From assembly GCA_964036295.1 (NCBI GenBank), contig OZ038468.1:12038183-12102182 (forward strand): a stretch of DNA of 64,000 bases, in the 5' to 3' direction. Shown in pieces: positions 1 to 10,508 of this stretch. Below the pieces are notes generated by a model, which worked only from the letters and a program-made list of their open reading frames with translations, was not told the origin of the DNA and searched no databases. The position numbers were made by a program, and so were the translations under genes. Numbering within the stretch: position 1 is the first letter of the stretch; every line of letters begins with the position of its first letter. This stretch comes from Plumapathes pennacea (lineage: Eukaryota; Cnidaria; Anthozoa; Antipatharia; Myriopathidae).

Positions 1-133
1 TTCACATAAAATGTATAGGCAGCTCTAAAAATGCAATGTTAATGCAGAATTTTGCATTTCATGCAGTGTCTGAAAGCTGCAGGGTCATGACAGATTTTAT
101 GAACAGTATATCTTTTGTCCTTTTTTTTACCAG

Positions 134-3100
134 AGTGTCTTGGAGCCACATGATGTTGTGGCAGCCCTTATTGCTGCTGTTGTTCATGATGTGGACCATC
201 CAGGCTACACAAACTCATTTCTTTGTAATGAAGGGAATGAGCTCGCAGTCTTGTACAATGACATAGCAGTTTTGGAGAGTCATCATGCTGCGCTGGCATT
301 TAAACTCACTGCACGAGACCCCAAGTCAAATATATTCAAAGAATTGAGCCAGTGAGTATGGTATTTTATCAGTCAGAGATTATTTCAGAAAAATGATCTG
401 TACAGTCCACAGCATTTAACATTTGACTTTGACAACAAACTCATTTAAGTTTCAAAGCTTACTTCTCCAACAGTTACTTATGAATTTGCCAAACAGTTCT
501 TGTCTAGGAAGATGTAATCTGTGATGTTTGTCTGCAGACCATAGGCTATTTCCTAGATGCCTCTTACTTCTGTTTCAAAAAGAGACAATTAGACCATTTT
601 CATTGAAATAGTTGTTTTTTGGTCATTTTCATGCAAATCAAACTCATTTTCATAGGAAAGGCTTTGCTTTGAAACAAAAATAACAAGTATCTCAGAATTG
701 GCTTGGTGATTTGACTTTTTCTTCCTAAGCAGTTCACACAGCAGTAGTTGACTGGCTTTATGAGCCGCTCACTACTCTTCAGGATCTGCTATTAGAGCAG
801 AGTACAGCACTTTTCCTCAGATTGGTTTGCTAGATTTCTGAGTTTATGCACTCCTCTCTGTTGCAGAGAAGAGTATCGGACGTATCGGCAAGCTGTCATA
901 GATATGGTGATGGCTACAGAAATGACCCGCCACTTTGAACACCTGTCCAAGTTTGTGAACAGTATCAACAAGAGACGGTCTTCTAGCATGGATGAGGTTC
1001 GTTCTGTGGTAAGATGCCCTTTAGGTTTTTTCCTTGGATGTCATTTCATATTATAGCCCAATTTGGGGGATCATATACTTGTTTTTGTATCAGCCATTGC
1101 CTGAGGGTTGTCCAATACAATGATGGACAAGTTGGAAGTCAGATGGTGTCCAATAGATGGAGGAAATGCTAGATGTAAATAGCCAAAGTCTAAATCTAAA
1201 CAACAGATGCACTGACATTTATCAGATGGACACATGATGTCAGATAGACAAAATGTAGATAGCCAGTGAAAATGTGTGTTGACCTGTTTATTGATAGATG
1301 GACAAACTGGCATCCATTGGACATTCTTTTTAGAATCAATGATGTTGTGAGAATATTGATAGTTCAATCATCTTTCATTTAAGCAAGCAATATGTATCAA
1401 AAGCTAAGTTCTTAATGGTGTATATGTATAATAAATCTCTGGTGAGAGACTGAAAGAGAAAATTGAAGTTGATCACTTTCATGCCGTGTTTACACGAGAC
1501 ACATTTTACCTCAGTGAAAGCATTTACTTTACTGCAGTAAACATACCACGTGTGTACACAATTTACAAAATCTTGGTACATGTAGTTCAGAAATATAGAA
1601 ATTTTACCGTAGTAAATGTCAATTTACCATCTTGCAGGGCATGGTAAATGCAAATTTACCACAGTAGTTACTTTTTACTGCGGTTAATGTCTCTCGTGTA
1701 AACACGGCATTGGCAATGAAAGGTTAAGTCATAAAAAGATAAGCCATAAAAAATGTTCTGAAACACATTTCTCCTTACCCAACAGCACAGTGGTCGTGAA
1801 ACTCCAGAGTCTACGACTTCCTTGAGCATGACGCTGGGTACACCTGAGAACAGGACGCTGATAAAGAGGATGCTGATTAAATGTGCAGACATCGCTAATC
1901 CGGCCAGGCCACAGTATCTGTGTAAAGTATGGGCCTACAGAATTGCAGAGGAGTACTTCTCACAGGTTTGTCATGTTAAGATGAATGTTATTCTAGTGGG
2001 ATCGGTAGTTACCATGCTTGAAATTCTCCAAGGATTTAGTGGTGCTGATCATTAAAGACCTATATGTTCTGCAGTGTTTTTTGAATAGCCAGGGAATGAT
2101 AAAAACAGATTTGTGAGCCTGCACCAGGGCAAGCTGTAGCCATGACTCACCAGCCCAGATAGTTTAAACAGCTTTCTTCTGAGCAGTTGCCAGGAAAACT
2201 TACTAGCCCAATTGGAAAATCTAGCAGACACGGCTTTCGTCACACCCTGACAGTACCTATACAGTTGAACCCTGTTAAATTGAAGTCCCTGTTATTTCAA
2301 AGTCAAGACGAATCCCCTTGGATTGGCTTGACTAACTTGGATATTTTAAACTTTTTTTAATGTCCTGTGGGACTTAGAAATAGCAGGGTTTGACTGTACA
2401 TGATTATACTTTTGCTTCTGTGCATTTTTTAAATCAATATTTCCTCTGTGTTAGGATCATACATAACTTGAAGTTAATTGTCGGGTTTCTGCTGTTTCTT
2501 TTAGACGGACGAGGAAAAGAAGCGGGGATTACCAGTTGTAATGCCTGTGTTTGATCGTGTAACATGCAATGTACCTCGTTCTCAGGTTTGCCTTTTTTTT
2601 TTTTTTTTTAACTTTCCTAACAATGTACATATTATTAATTTCCATACTGTTTGTTTTGGAGGCACTCCTGTGTTTGTCATATGCTTTGCTTTGCAGCCAA
2701 GTTTCCTCCTCCATACTTATGGTACATGTATGCTGGAAAATGCAAGGACAGTAACAGTGTACTCAAAAACAACATAAAGCACTGCTTTCATTTGAGTGCT
2801 CACAGCTCTAGCTTTTATTTGAAATCGCTTGATGTGCAGGATTGTGTTCATGATTTTGTCATGAAATGCCCTCAAAGTTTTCTTTATATTTTAGGTCTGG
2901 TTTATTGACTACTTTGTGAGTGACCTCTACGATGCGTGGGATGGTGAGAATATATTATAAATATGTTTGGTTCTATTTATAGAAAATGTCTGAGTGATGT
3001 AGCAATAACTTAGAGCGGTTTTTGGATGACTGTCGAAAGTAATATTGTGTGATTGCTTTGGTTTTGTGTTTGCTTCGCTTTTGGATTGGTCCACATGAGT

Positions 3101-4331
3101 TTGTCAGCATGCTCAGCCAATCAGGAACAAAACCAAACACTTCTCACACAAGCGATGGCGTGTACGTGCACTGCTGATTGGAAAGTAAAACCAAACACAA
3201 GACCAAACGCAAATTACTTTGGCTTCCAGTTGGCTGAACTGTTTTCTCTCAGTCTCTGTGATTGGCCCGTGTGATTTCTTTGGTTTTGGTTTTCGACAGT
3301 CTTCTGAAAACGGCTCTATAGTTAATCAGCTTTGAGCAAGTTATCAAAAGCCAAATTCTCTCTAGTGTATGTTATATCTCAGACAAGAGACTGAAAGGTA
3401 AAGTTGATCACTCAGATTGGGAATGAGAAGGGTTAAGAACCCCTCCCCAAATCCTACGTTATTCTCTCTAGTAAAGGTGTGCATTACTAACAAGTGTGTG
3501 TCACTTCCTGCAGCTTTTGCGCATGTGCCTGAGACCATCCAACACTTGACTGCCAACTATGAATTCTGGAAAAAAGGGGCAGAGGATTTGGTGAGCTTGT
3601 CTTTTGTAGTCTAGAACTAAAACCAGGCAATATAATAATAGGGGTGCGTTCGATTGGGTCTATTCCGGAATAGCAATTAGTGATACTGATTGATAAAATA
3701 TTTTGCTTTGGAGCTGAATTATGTCGAAATCTATCCAGGAGCTGTTCAAAATGTCAGTGTGAAGAAAAAGAGATTCCAAAAAAGAATTTCCCAGAACAAG
3801 CAAAACTTTGGATCATTTTAGCAATTCCTATTCTGGAATACAGCCAATCTAACAGAATTAAATTTCAGAGCCGACTCATTCAAGATAGTCTTTTTTTTCT
3901 GGTACAGACTTTACGGGGTGATTCTTTAAACAAGGAGGGCCGTGGTTAAGATAGTCTTGGTCTAAACAAGGTCCAAACAATAGCCATGCTTATTGGACTA
4001 TGACTAAAACATGGTATTTGTAAACCGATGCCGATCCTGGTTTTAAAAATGAAATTTAGCTTTTGGCAAACCCTGGTTTACAGACTACGTCTGACCTTCA
4101 ATTTAGCAATAAACCAGGTCTAAGTTAGGATTTGTTTAAAAAATTAGCCCTATGAATTTACAGCAAAAAAACCTCATAATGTCTTGTTTATTTCTCAAAT
4201 AATAACAGTAAAATTTGATTACCTTATTTTAGGATGCCAAGAGTGCTTCTGCACTGGGAAACAGCAACACCACTTCGATAAATTCCTCAGATGCTCCATC
4301 CTCATCCAGTACGTCTCTTACGTCATCTTAG
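134..4331 (+). CDS. PDE8: PDE8-like cAMP phosphodiesterase, C-terminal catalytic exons (5' end outside window)
   Basis: High-affinity cAMP phosphodiesterase, class I HD-type catalytic domain, which hydrolyses cAMP to 5'-AMP in the cytosol. Seven exons fit with continuous phase: 134-351, 867-1008, 1786-1965, 2505-2585, 2895-2943, 3514-3590 and 4233-4331 (TAG). Exon 1 contains the metal-binding [15 protein letters not shown] motif and then ESHHAALAF. Exon 3 contains [18 protein letters not shown], whose Asp is the second metal-site residue, and EEYFSQ. Exon 4 reads [11 protein letters not shown] and exon 5 reads [14 protein letters not shown], both close to vertebrate PDE8A/B as I remember them. 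The tail after the catalytic fold is a short Ser/Thr-rich stretch. The PAS and REC-like N-terminal regions lie upstream of the window. PDE8 rather than another PDE is chosen from the HDVDHPG...[10 protein letters not shown] wording; the A/B split is vertebrate-specific, so only the family symbol is given. Confidence 0.93.
1338..1727. repeat. TTAA-type MITE copy interrupted by a second MITE (PDE8 intron)
   Basis: The outer sequence matches the family seen at 51553-51750: it shares the motifs ATAGTTCAATCA, AGAAAATTGAAGTTGATCAC and a terminal AAAGGTTAA at 1720-1727. The inner unit at 1481-1710 breaks it just before its right end. The left terminus is eroded. Confidence 0.65.
1481..1710. repeat. 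Inner MITE with perfect terminal inverted repeats
   Basis: The left end ATGCCGTGTTTACACGAGA is exactly mirrored by TCTCGTGTAAACACGGCAT at the right end, 230 bp overall. It contains repeated TTTACC/GGTAAA words and no reading frame. It lies inside the TTAA-type element. No clear target-site duplication is visible. Confidence 0.75.
2262..2402. repeat. Small inverted-repeat element (PDE8 intron)
   Basis: ACAGTTGAACCCTGTTA at the left is loosely mirrored by AGCAGGGTTTGACTGTACA at the right. The same family recurs at 17046-17220. It is intronic, with no coding capacity. Confidence 0.45.
2980..3436. repeat. TTAA-type MITE copy interrupted by a TA-flanked MITE (PDE8 intron)
   Basis: The flanks GAAAATGTCTGAGTGATGTAG (from 2982) and AATCAGCTTTGAGCAAG (from 3324) are contiguous in the copy at 20890-21110. 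Here they are separated by the inner unit 3011-3318. The outer right end is GAAGGGTTAA at about 3427-3436. Confidence 0.65.
3011..3318. repeat. TA-flanked Tc1/mariner-like MITE
   Basis: The terminal inverted repeats are GAGCGGTTTTTGGATGACTG at the left and CAGTCTTCTGAAAACGGCTC at the right (imperfect), both preceded or followed by TA. The internal sequence is rich in GGTTTTG and CCAAAAC words. Partial relatives lie at 6080 and 14791. Assignment to Tc1/mariner rests only on the TA flanks. Confidence 0.6.
3641..3855. repeat. MITE-like repeat (GTGCGTTCGATTGG family)
   Basis: GTGCGTTCGATTGGGTCTATTCC at the left is loosely mirrored by ATTCTGGAATACAGCCAATC at the right. The same family appears at 24435-24838 (carrying an insertion) and, diverged, at 44336-44525. 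It sits in the last PDE8 intron. Confidence 0.5.
3890..4160. repeat. Interspersed repeat fragment (last PDE8 intron)
   Basis: The segment with GGTCCAAACAATAGCCATGC reappears inverted at 35325-35365 (GCATGGCTATTGTTTAAATC). It contains paired AAACCAGG/CCTGGTTT words typical of a folded-back element. No reading frame of note. Confidence 0.4.
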
Positions 4332-6077
4332 TCTAACTGCCTTGACCCCTTTACAGAAGTATTTAATAGCCCCAGATAGAGACAAGATATACATATGATA
4401 TATAAAAATGTACATAGATCTTTTCAGCAAACAAACAGAAGGATTCTCTAGAAAAATTATAAAGTATTATATTTATTTGCTGCTCCTGTTCCAAAAACTA
4501 TAGTAAGTTCTTGAATACCAGCTGGTAACAATAGTATGGTAAATATAGGTCTAATATGAGCACTTTATCAAAAAAAAAAAATTGTTTTCAGTAGTCTGCT
4601 CAAAATTGCCTGAACAGCTACCCTAATATTGTTATCAATGTCAAAACAAAATATTTTAAACTGATCCATTCACCTCAGGTACCATTTATGTCTCTCTTTA
4701 TGGAAAGATACTGTCGTTTCCCTGACGTTATACTTGACAAAACCTTATTAGATTCCAGTGTCTTGCTCGTACTTATTCTTGCAAAGTGTTACGTGTAATA
4801 TCTGAGAAAGAGCAGCTGCTACATGACATCAAGAGCAAACCGAAATTAGGCTTTGACATCCTCATTCTCCCAACCTACCCTGAAGGAAATGAATAAGGAA
4901 TATCAAGAAAATATGTAGTCTGACCAGCTATATCCCAGACAAGAGATCACCTGCCATTTTCTCCACACTGAAGTGCATACTGCTTGCTATGTATTAAGAG
5001 GAGAGTATATTTTATGATCATTCTTGGATTTGTTACAAGCTCTTGTAAAACTCAGAGTTCATTTGTTTGATCTGGTCATGGGAATGAGTGCTTTAGAATG
5101 TGTATTCACCAAAATTTTACCGGGGCCAATGCCTCCTGCTTTCTGCTTGAGCCCATTCGACTTCTCTGGTGACTATCTATAAGTAACAATATTAATAATT
5201 TATTGTTTGGGAATTACTCACGAAGGAGAGTAGAGACTAACTAAGCTACTTCATGATCAAGATTGACAAAAGGCCTAAGCTGTTCCAAAGCTCTCGAAAA
5301 GTAATCAGCATAAAAGCTGTCTTTAGCTTTTTTCTTGAATGCAAAGCCAGGTTTGGTTTCCTAATTATCATACTGTAGCTCTTCAGTTTTTGTAAGAAGA
5401 AATTATTTATTGGGGTAATATAACAGCTTTAGTTACCAAATTCACCCATAAAATATTGTCTTGTCTTGTTTTAGTGCTGTTTGCAGTTCTGTGGGGAATT
5501 CCAATTTTGACAGGCTTTTCCCATGATTAGGTTCCAGCTTTACTGACTTTAAGTAGCTGCTGGCTTCATGAGGAAGGTGCACTGATTTAGTATATAGATT
5601 GATAAGTTTTCTGCAAGGATATCACTGAACAAATACCTGAAATTTTACTTTGTCGTGCTAGCTGAACCAACTCGTGATTTAAAATTGTTTTTAGCTATCA
5701 TGTGTTAGAAATGCTGATGGTCCTTACATACCATACATATAATTATGAACATTTACTTTCTTTATTGACATTTGTCCCTAAAATTAACAAGATAAAATTA
5801 AAAAATATTATTAACTTAAGAGATAATATGTTTGTTTATAATTTTACTTATTTCTTAAAGATCAGTAAACTTTATTGCTTTATAGACATTACTTTTGATA
5901 AAATAATCTTTATGAATATTATTTTGTTTGATTTTTGTGTTCATCACCAAGTTCCTAATCAGACAGCCGGTTACCCTGCACACTTTTGGATAATGTTGCT
6001 ACAACTGATATCTGATTAGATTTTTTTTTTCTGAGTTAGAAGGTAATAGATAGTGACCCAGTAAGCCTACATCAGCA

Positions 6078-6330
6078 TTAGAGCAGTTTTTGGATGACTG
6101 TTGAAAACCAAAACCAGTAATATTAGAATGCCTATCTCGATGGCTGTAAGAGTACTCGTTTAACCAAGTAGAAGCCAACACATTAAATAAGAGACCAATT
6201 AACAATGTGAGAAAATGCCATTGCCATTGGCTTGCGTAAGCAGATTGCAATCAGGCTTTGCTTTTGCTCTTCATTGGCTAGGAATGCTGCAAAATATTTG
6301 TGTAGACCAAAGCATAGCAAAGGCAACATC
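6078..6330. repeat. Degenerate TA-flanked MITE relative
   Basis: TAGAGCAGTTTTTGGATGAC at the left repeats the terminus of the element at 3011. The right terminus is not clear. Internal GCTTTGCTTTTGCTCTTCATTGG words match the same family. Confidence 0.4.
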
Positions 6331-7184
6331 GAAGCAGTAACAGGATTGCTTTTAATAGCTGTCTGTAAATTGCTCTATTGTGAAACCTTACTTTATTTAG
6401 TTGACAAAATAATATTCCATACCTGACGATAAAGTCCAGTGCAGTAAATATGGTAACTGGCTAGCCAGATTCTGAACTGAAGGCTCCTATAATTCAGTTC
6501 ATATTGGTAATTACCGACTGACTGCTTTAATGTTGTCATTTTGTTACTCAATAACCCTTGCTCTCAAAAGTGACAGTATCTTCCTGACCACAAAAGACCA
6601 ACTTTCATCCAAGTAAGCTATCAAAATGCCAGGTTTTCATTTCTTTGTGATACAGGTTATGAAAAAGAGTATTGAAGTTGATCACTTGGTATTTAAGTTG
6701 TGTATGTTATGATGATTACCGTAGTATTACTTTTTGTTAACCTTAATTTATTTCCCTGATGGACTATCTCATACCAATGGGATGTACAGAAGTGTGTCAT
6801 ATATATTGAAATGAAATTATATTTTACATAAATACACAGAGAGCTATTTGACAATGAAATCCTTTGTTCGTTATACATTCTCAAGAATATGAAACAAGCT
6901 TCTTTGTTGTTTAGTAATTTTGATCAGATTTTAAATTTTGTGGAATAGGGACATTTATCATTTTACCTTTGTGAAATGTTGAAAAATTTACTAAAATAAT
7001 AATGCACAGTAGTTTTCCCCCCATTTCAGAATAGGTGTGACACCAGCAGTAGGCTACTTTAGCAACAGTGTGCATACATGCAAGCTTGACGGGCCACAGC
7101 ATTATGTTGTTACCTTTTAGTTAGATCACATCCTGAAGGTTCATTCACTTGACGTGTTAGGGTGGTTACACTGAGTGCCAACTT

Positions 7185-7412
7185 TAGGGGTGGCGAATGG
7201 TGCCTAGAAAATCATCGGTCTTGGAATCTTTTGAGTGACCTCGAAATCTCGGAAGCCTTTGTGATGAGTCATAAAGTCTCGTTTTTGTGTGTTTGTATAT
7301 TGTGTATTTGTGTCTCCGGATTTTCTAAAGTCGTTAAAGACTTGGTCTCGGATTTTCAAACAAGGGTCTTAGCGTCTCGGCGACACTCGGATTTTACCAT
7401 CTGCCACCCCTA
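7185..7412. repeat. MITE with TAGGGGTGGC termini and 4-bp duplication
   Basis: TAGGGGTGGCGAATGGT at the left is mirrored by ACCATCTGCCACCCCTA at the right (one mismatch plus an indel). ACTT occurs directly on both sides (7181-7184 and 7413-7416), a possible target-site duplication. The same terminus is found at about 35399-35418. Confidence 0.65.
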
Positions 7413-8450
7413 ACTTTGCCTATGAGTTTTTCACAACCCTTTTATTAAAGTTATGGCCTTTCAAGCTTTGATGCCTGCATTGTGAACATGGTCTGATTCT
7501 ATTAGAGACAGTGGTTTGACATTGATCAACCAGAATAATATTATCCAGAGAGCTTGCATGCAGAAGCTTTCAGTGTAATGTATAAAGCTTCTACATAGTT
7601 GAAAGTATTAATATTGTGATCAAGGCATTGTGCCTTCAATGTTTCGCTTTATTCCCTTGCTAAGCAGAAATGGCAGTTGCAATAGTTTAGTAGTGATACT
7701 CTTTCATGAGTCTTGTAGTGTTGTAAGCTATTGTGGTGTCAATATTGTAATTTGCAGTACTAGTTGTAAAGAAATTCAAGAAACCTGTCCTAGTTGCATC
7801 GATATAGATTTTTCTTAGCCTGTTAAAACAGACAAATTTCCTGCATATTTCTATGTAGTCATATTTTTTGGTGGCACAAAGGAATGGACAGGAAAAGTTG
7901 TTTCTTTTCACAGGCTAGATTTTCTTCTACCAGTGTTGAGGAATGCATCAGGAAAAATGAGGTTGCTTACTGGTTTCTGCCAACATCAGAAATGAAACAA
8001 CTCTCTAAATGAAGCTGTAAGACAACTCCTGAATGACTCTACAATAGTGATAGTAGTTGTAGTTGTTGTCACTGGCTGGTTATTTCTGTACATGTACTGT
8101 ACAAAGCTAATTTTCAATACACATTTAATATAAGTTGATCACACCCGGCGTTTCGGGAAATTGATGAAGAGATTTTGAATGGATCACATGTCCTGTATAA
8201 AATATTTCATTAATGAATTTTAAATTTGCTGCAAATCCAGTGTTTCAAAGGAACAGCAGTTCCAAGCAGTTCCTTGACTCTGCTTTACAAGTTCTAATCT
8301 GTGAACTTGGGCAGAAGCCTACATTCTTATAGAATATTAGATATCAAATAAATAACTTATGGAAGGAAGAAATTACTGTTGTTGTCATGTTGAATTTATC
8401 ATCTGCAGAGAAGCAGTCTGCAACTACCAGTCCTCTTTGACTTGTCATTT

Positions 8451-8486
8451 TTTTTTTTTTTTTTTTTTGGGGGGGGGGGGGGGGGA
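8451..8486. repeat. Abutting poly(T)-poly(G) tract
   Basis: A run of about 18 T is followed directly by about 18 G. Such homopolymer junctions are error-prone in sequencing, so the exact lengths should not be trusted. Confidence 0.8.
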
Positions 8487-8527
8487 GGAGCAGAGGGTGG
8501 TGTGGTTGAGGGGTTATACCATTGTTA

Positions 8528-8758
8528 AGCCTGGTTTCCATATAATCGTCTCTGACGTATAGATTGTCTCTGTCGCAGACTTTTTTGTCAAGCGATCGGG
8601 TCGATTATATGGAAACACTCTTGCGATTGTTTCAGACGATCCTTATGCCAGAAGTGACTCGATCGTCCCGATAGAACCATGTTCTATGCTTGCGTCGGAG
8701 ACGACTGGAAATGCAGAGACGATCCTTACATCAGAGACGATTATATGGAAACCAGGCT
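8528..8758. repeat. Harbinger-like MITE with TTA target duplication
   Basis: AGCCTGGTTTCCATATAATC at the left is exactly mirrored by GATTATATGGAAACCAGGCT at the right. TTA is duplicated at 8525-8527 and 8759-8761, as expected of PIF/Harbinger transposition (TWA sites). The 231-bp interior is itself palindromic (GACGAT and ATCGTC words) and non-coding. Confidence 0.8.
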
Positions 8759-9394
8759 TTATCAGAGGGCTTACAATGGGCCAAAACAAAAAAAAAAACA
8801 AAAAAACTTCGTATTAACAGGGTAGGGTCAAGTTTTGTAGCTGGCCTCTTTCAAATGACATGACAGGTTCCCTATTGACTGTTTGTGAGCATCCGGAATG
8901 CAGATGCAATTTATTGCAACAGAACTAAGAGTTTTTAAAACAGGAACAAAATGCTACAAATTTCTTGTTTCAAAACAAAGCTTTCAAGCTCTCCATTTTG
9001 TATTTATAAAGCAAAAAGCCCATTTGGATTTCAAAAGTGGTCGTTCGTCGCATTAACAGGGTGGTTGGATTAACTGGGTTTTCTGATAAGAAAATGACTG
9101 GGCATTTGGTTGGGACAAAAAAAAAGTGGTTGTAATAACAGGGTGGTCATATTAACGGGGTGGTTGTAAGGCCACTGTAGTAAAACTCCCTCTTAACGGA
9201 CACCTCTCTAAGACTGACATCTGGTAGGAGCGGTCTCTGTCGTTTCTCCAGACATTTACTCTAACTGGACTCTCTTTAAGTTGGACACATCTCTGAAACA
9301 GACAGTTTGAGCTGGTCCCAAGGGTGTCCATCTAATTTTAGAATATGGAAATGGTGAAGCACTACCCTTGGCAGAAGAACATTGTGTAAAAGCT

Positions 9395-9400
9395 TTTATT
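9395..9400 (-). terminator. Candidate poly(A) signal for SSR2
   Basis: Plus-strand TTTATT reads AATAAA on the minus strand, about 200 bp beyond the SSR2 stop. It is the nearest canonical hexamer. Confidence 0.4.
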
Positions 9401-9601
9401 AAGAGTGATTCACCAACCAGACATTTCCAAGCAAGGGCAACTTACAGCAACTGTCTACCTATCTCTGATTTCAAATAGAATATCTTAACTCAGCCTTGGG
9501 CAACTATGAGCCAAGTATGATTTAAAAAAACAAAATACAATGGCTTGTCCTGCTTTTGCACTTGCTTGAAAGTCTCGCAGAGTTTCTGTGTAGCCAGTTT
9601 C

Positions 9602-10472
9602 TCAGTTTTTCTTAGTCTTGTAGTTCTCATACTTGCAAAAGCTTCTGTACCACATGAGCAGGGGAACAACCACTGTGGGCAAAGCCATCAGCAAGAAGAG
9701 ACCCCAGTCCACCTGACAGGAACACAACAATGGTAAGGGAGATGAAGTTTTGGACGGCACACACTGCTGTAGCCTCCTGACAGTGGACCCTACTTCTGTT
9801 TTACTTCCTGAAGCCGCTCGTGGGTCTGCTGTCAGTAGGCTACCACAGCTGTTGCTTGGTTTTATTTTGACCTTTCACTTCCAAAGGCAAATTCGACTGA
9901 ACTTTGCAAATTCCAACTCCTGCCCCACTGCTATAATGAAGCTTGCATGTGTGAATGAAAGCTCAAGATGAGCACATTCCAACAGCAGTGTATATTTTGT
10001 TTTTCTAAAGAATGGCTTATTGTATGTTATGTGCACCAAATTCAACACTGCAGTCACATGATCAATGTTAGATGTAATATTAGACATTGCAGAAGGAAGG
10101 CCAAACAACAACATTCATAGTTACCAAGTGTGGAGAAAATTTCCTGTCATAATCTGATTTAGACATAATTGGTACTTCGCCAGGCATGGTGGAGATAGCA
10201 ATCTGGCAAAAAAGAATAAAGTAAAACTTAGTAAGCTTCCCTGTCAAGACTTGGATGCTCTGCAATCCAGCATAAAAGAGCTTCAGACCAACCTGAGGTT
10301 TCGTGGCTTCCTGTGACGGCATGTAACTCACTTGTGCAGCTGTGAAGTTGAAGACTCCTCCATTTGACGGCCTTACAATAACAGTATGGGACACATTTGA
10401 CCCTCTGAAACAAAACTGGTCAAGGCACAAAATGTATCTCTAATAATACGCTAAGCAACCGCTGGCCCGGCT

Positions 10473-10508
<36 letters not shown>

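Larger units (their letters stand above)
4332..9394. other. Convergent spacer: PDE8 3' UTR and flank, repeats, no gene recognised
   Basis: About 5 kb of AT-rich DNA lies between the PDE8 stop and the predicted SSR2 poly(A) end. It probably includes a long PDE8 3' UTR; an AATAAA lies near 8347. It contains the elements at 6080, 7185-7412 and 8528-8758, a T/G homopolymer at about 8451-8486, and low-copy 'AACAGGGTGGT' repeats around 9050-9180. The longest reading frame (5702-6019, 105 codons) is very AT-rich and has no motif I can recognise. Confidence 0.6.

Noticed and set aside
36-266. 76-codon frame at the left edge
   Set aside because: It is an alternate-frame shadow of PDE8 exon 134-351, which carries the HD motif in the other frame.
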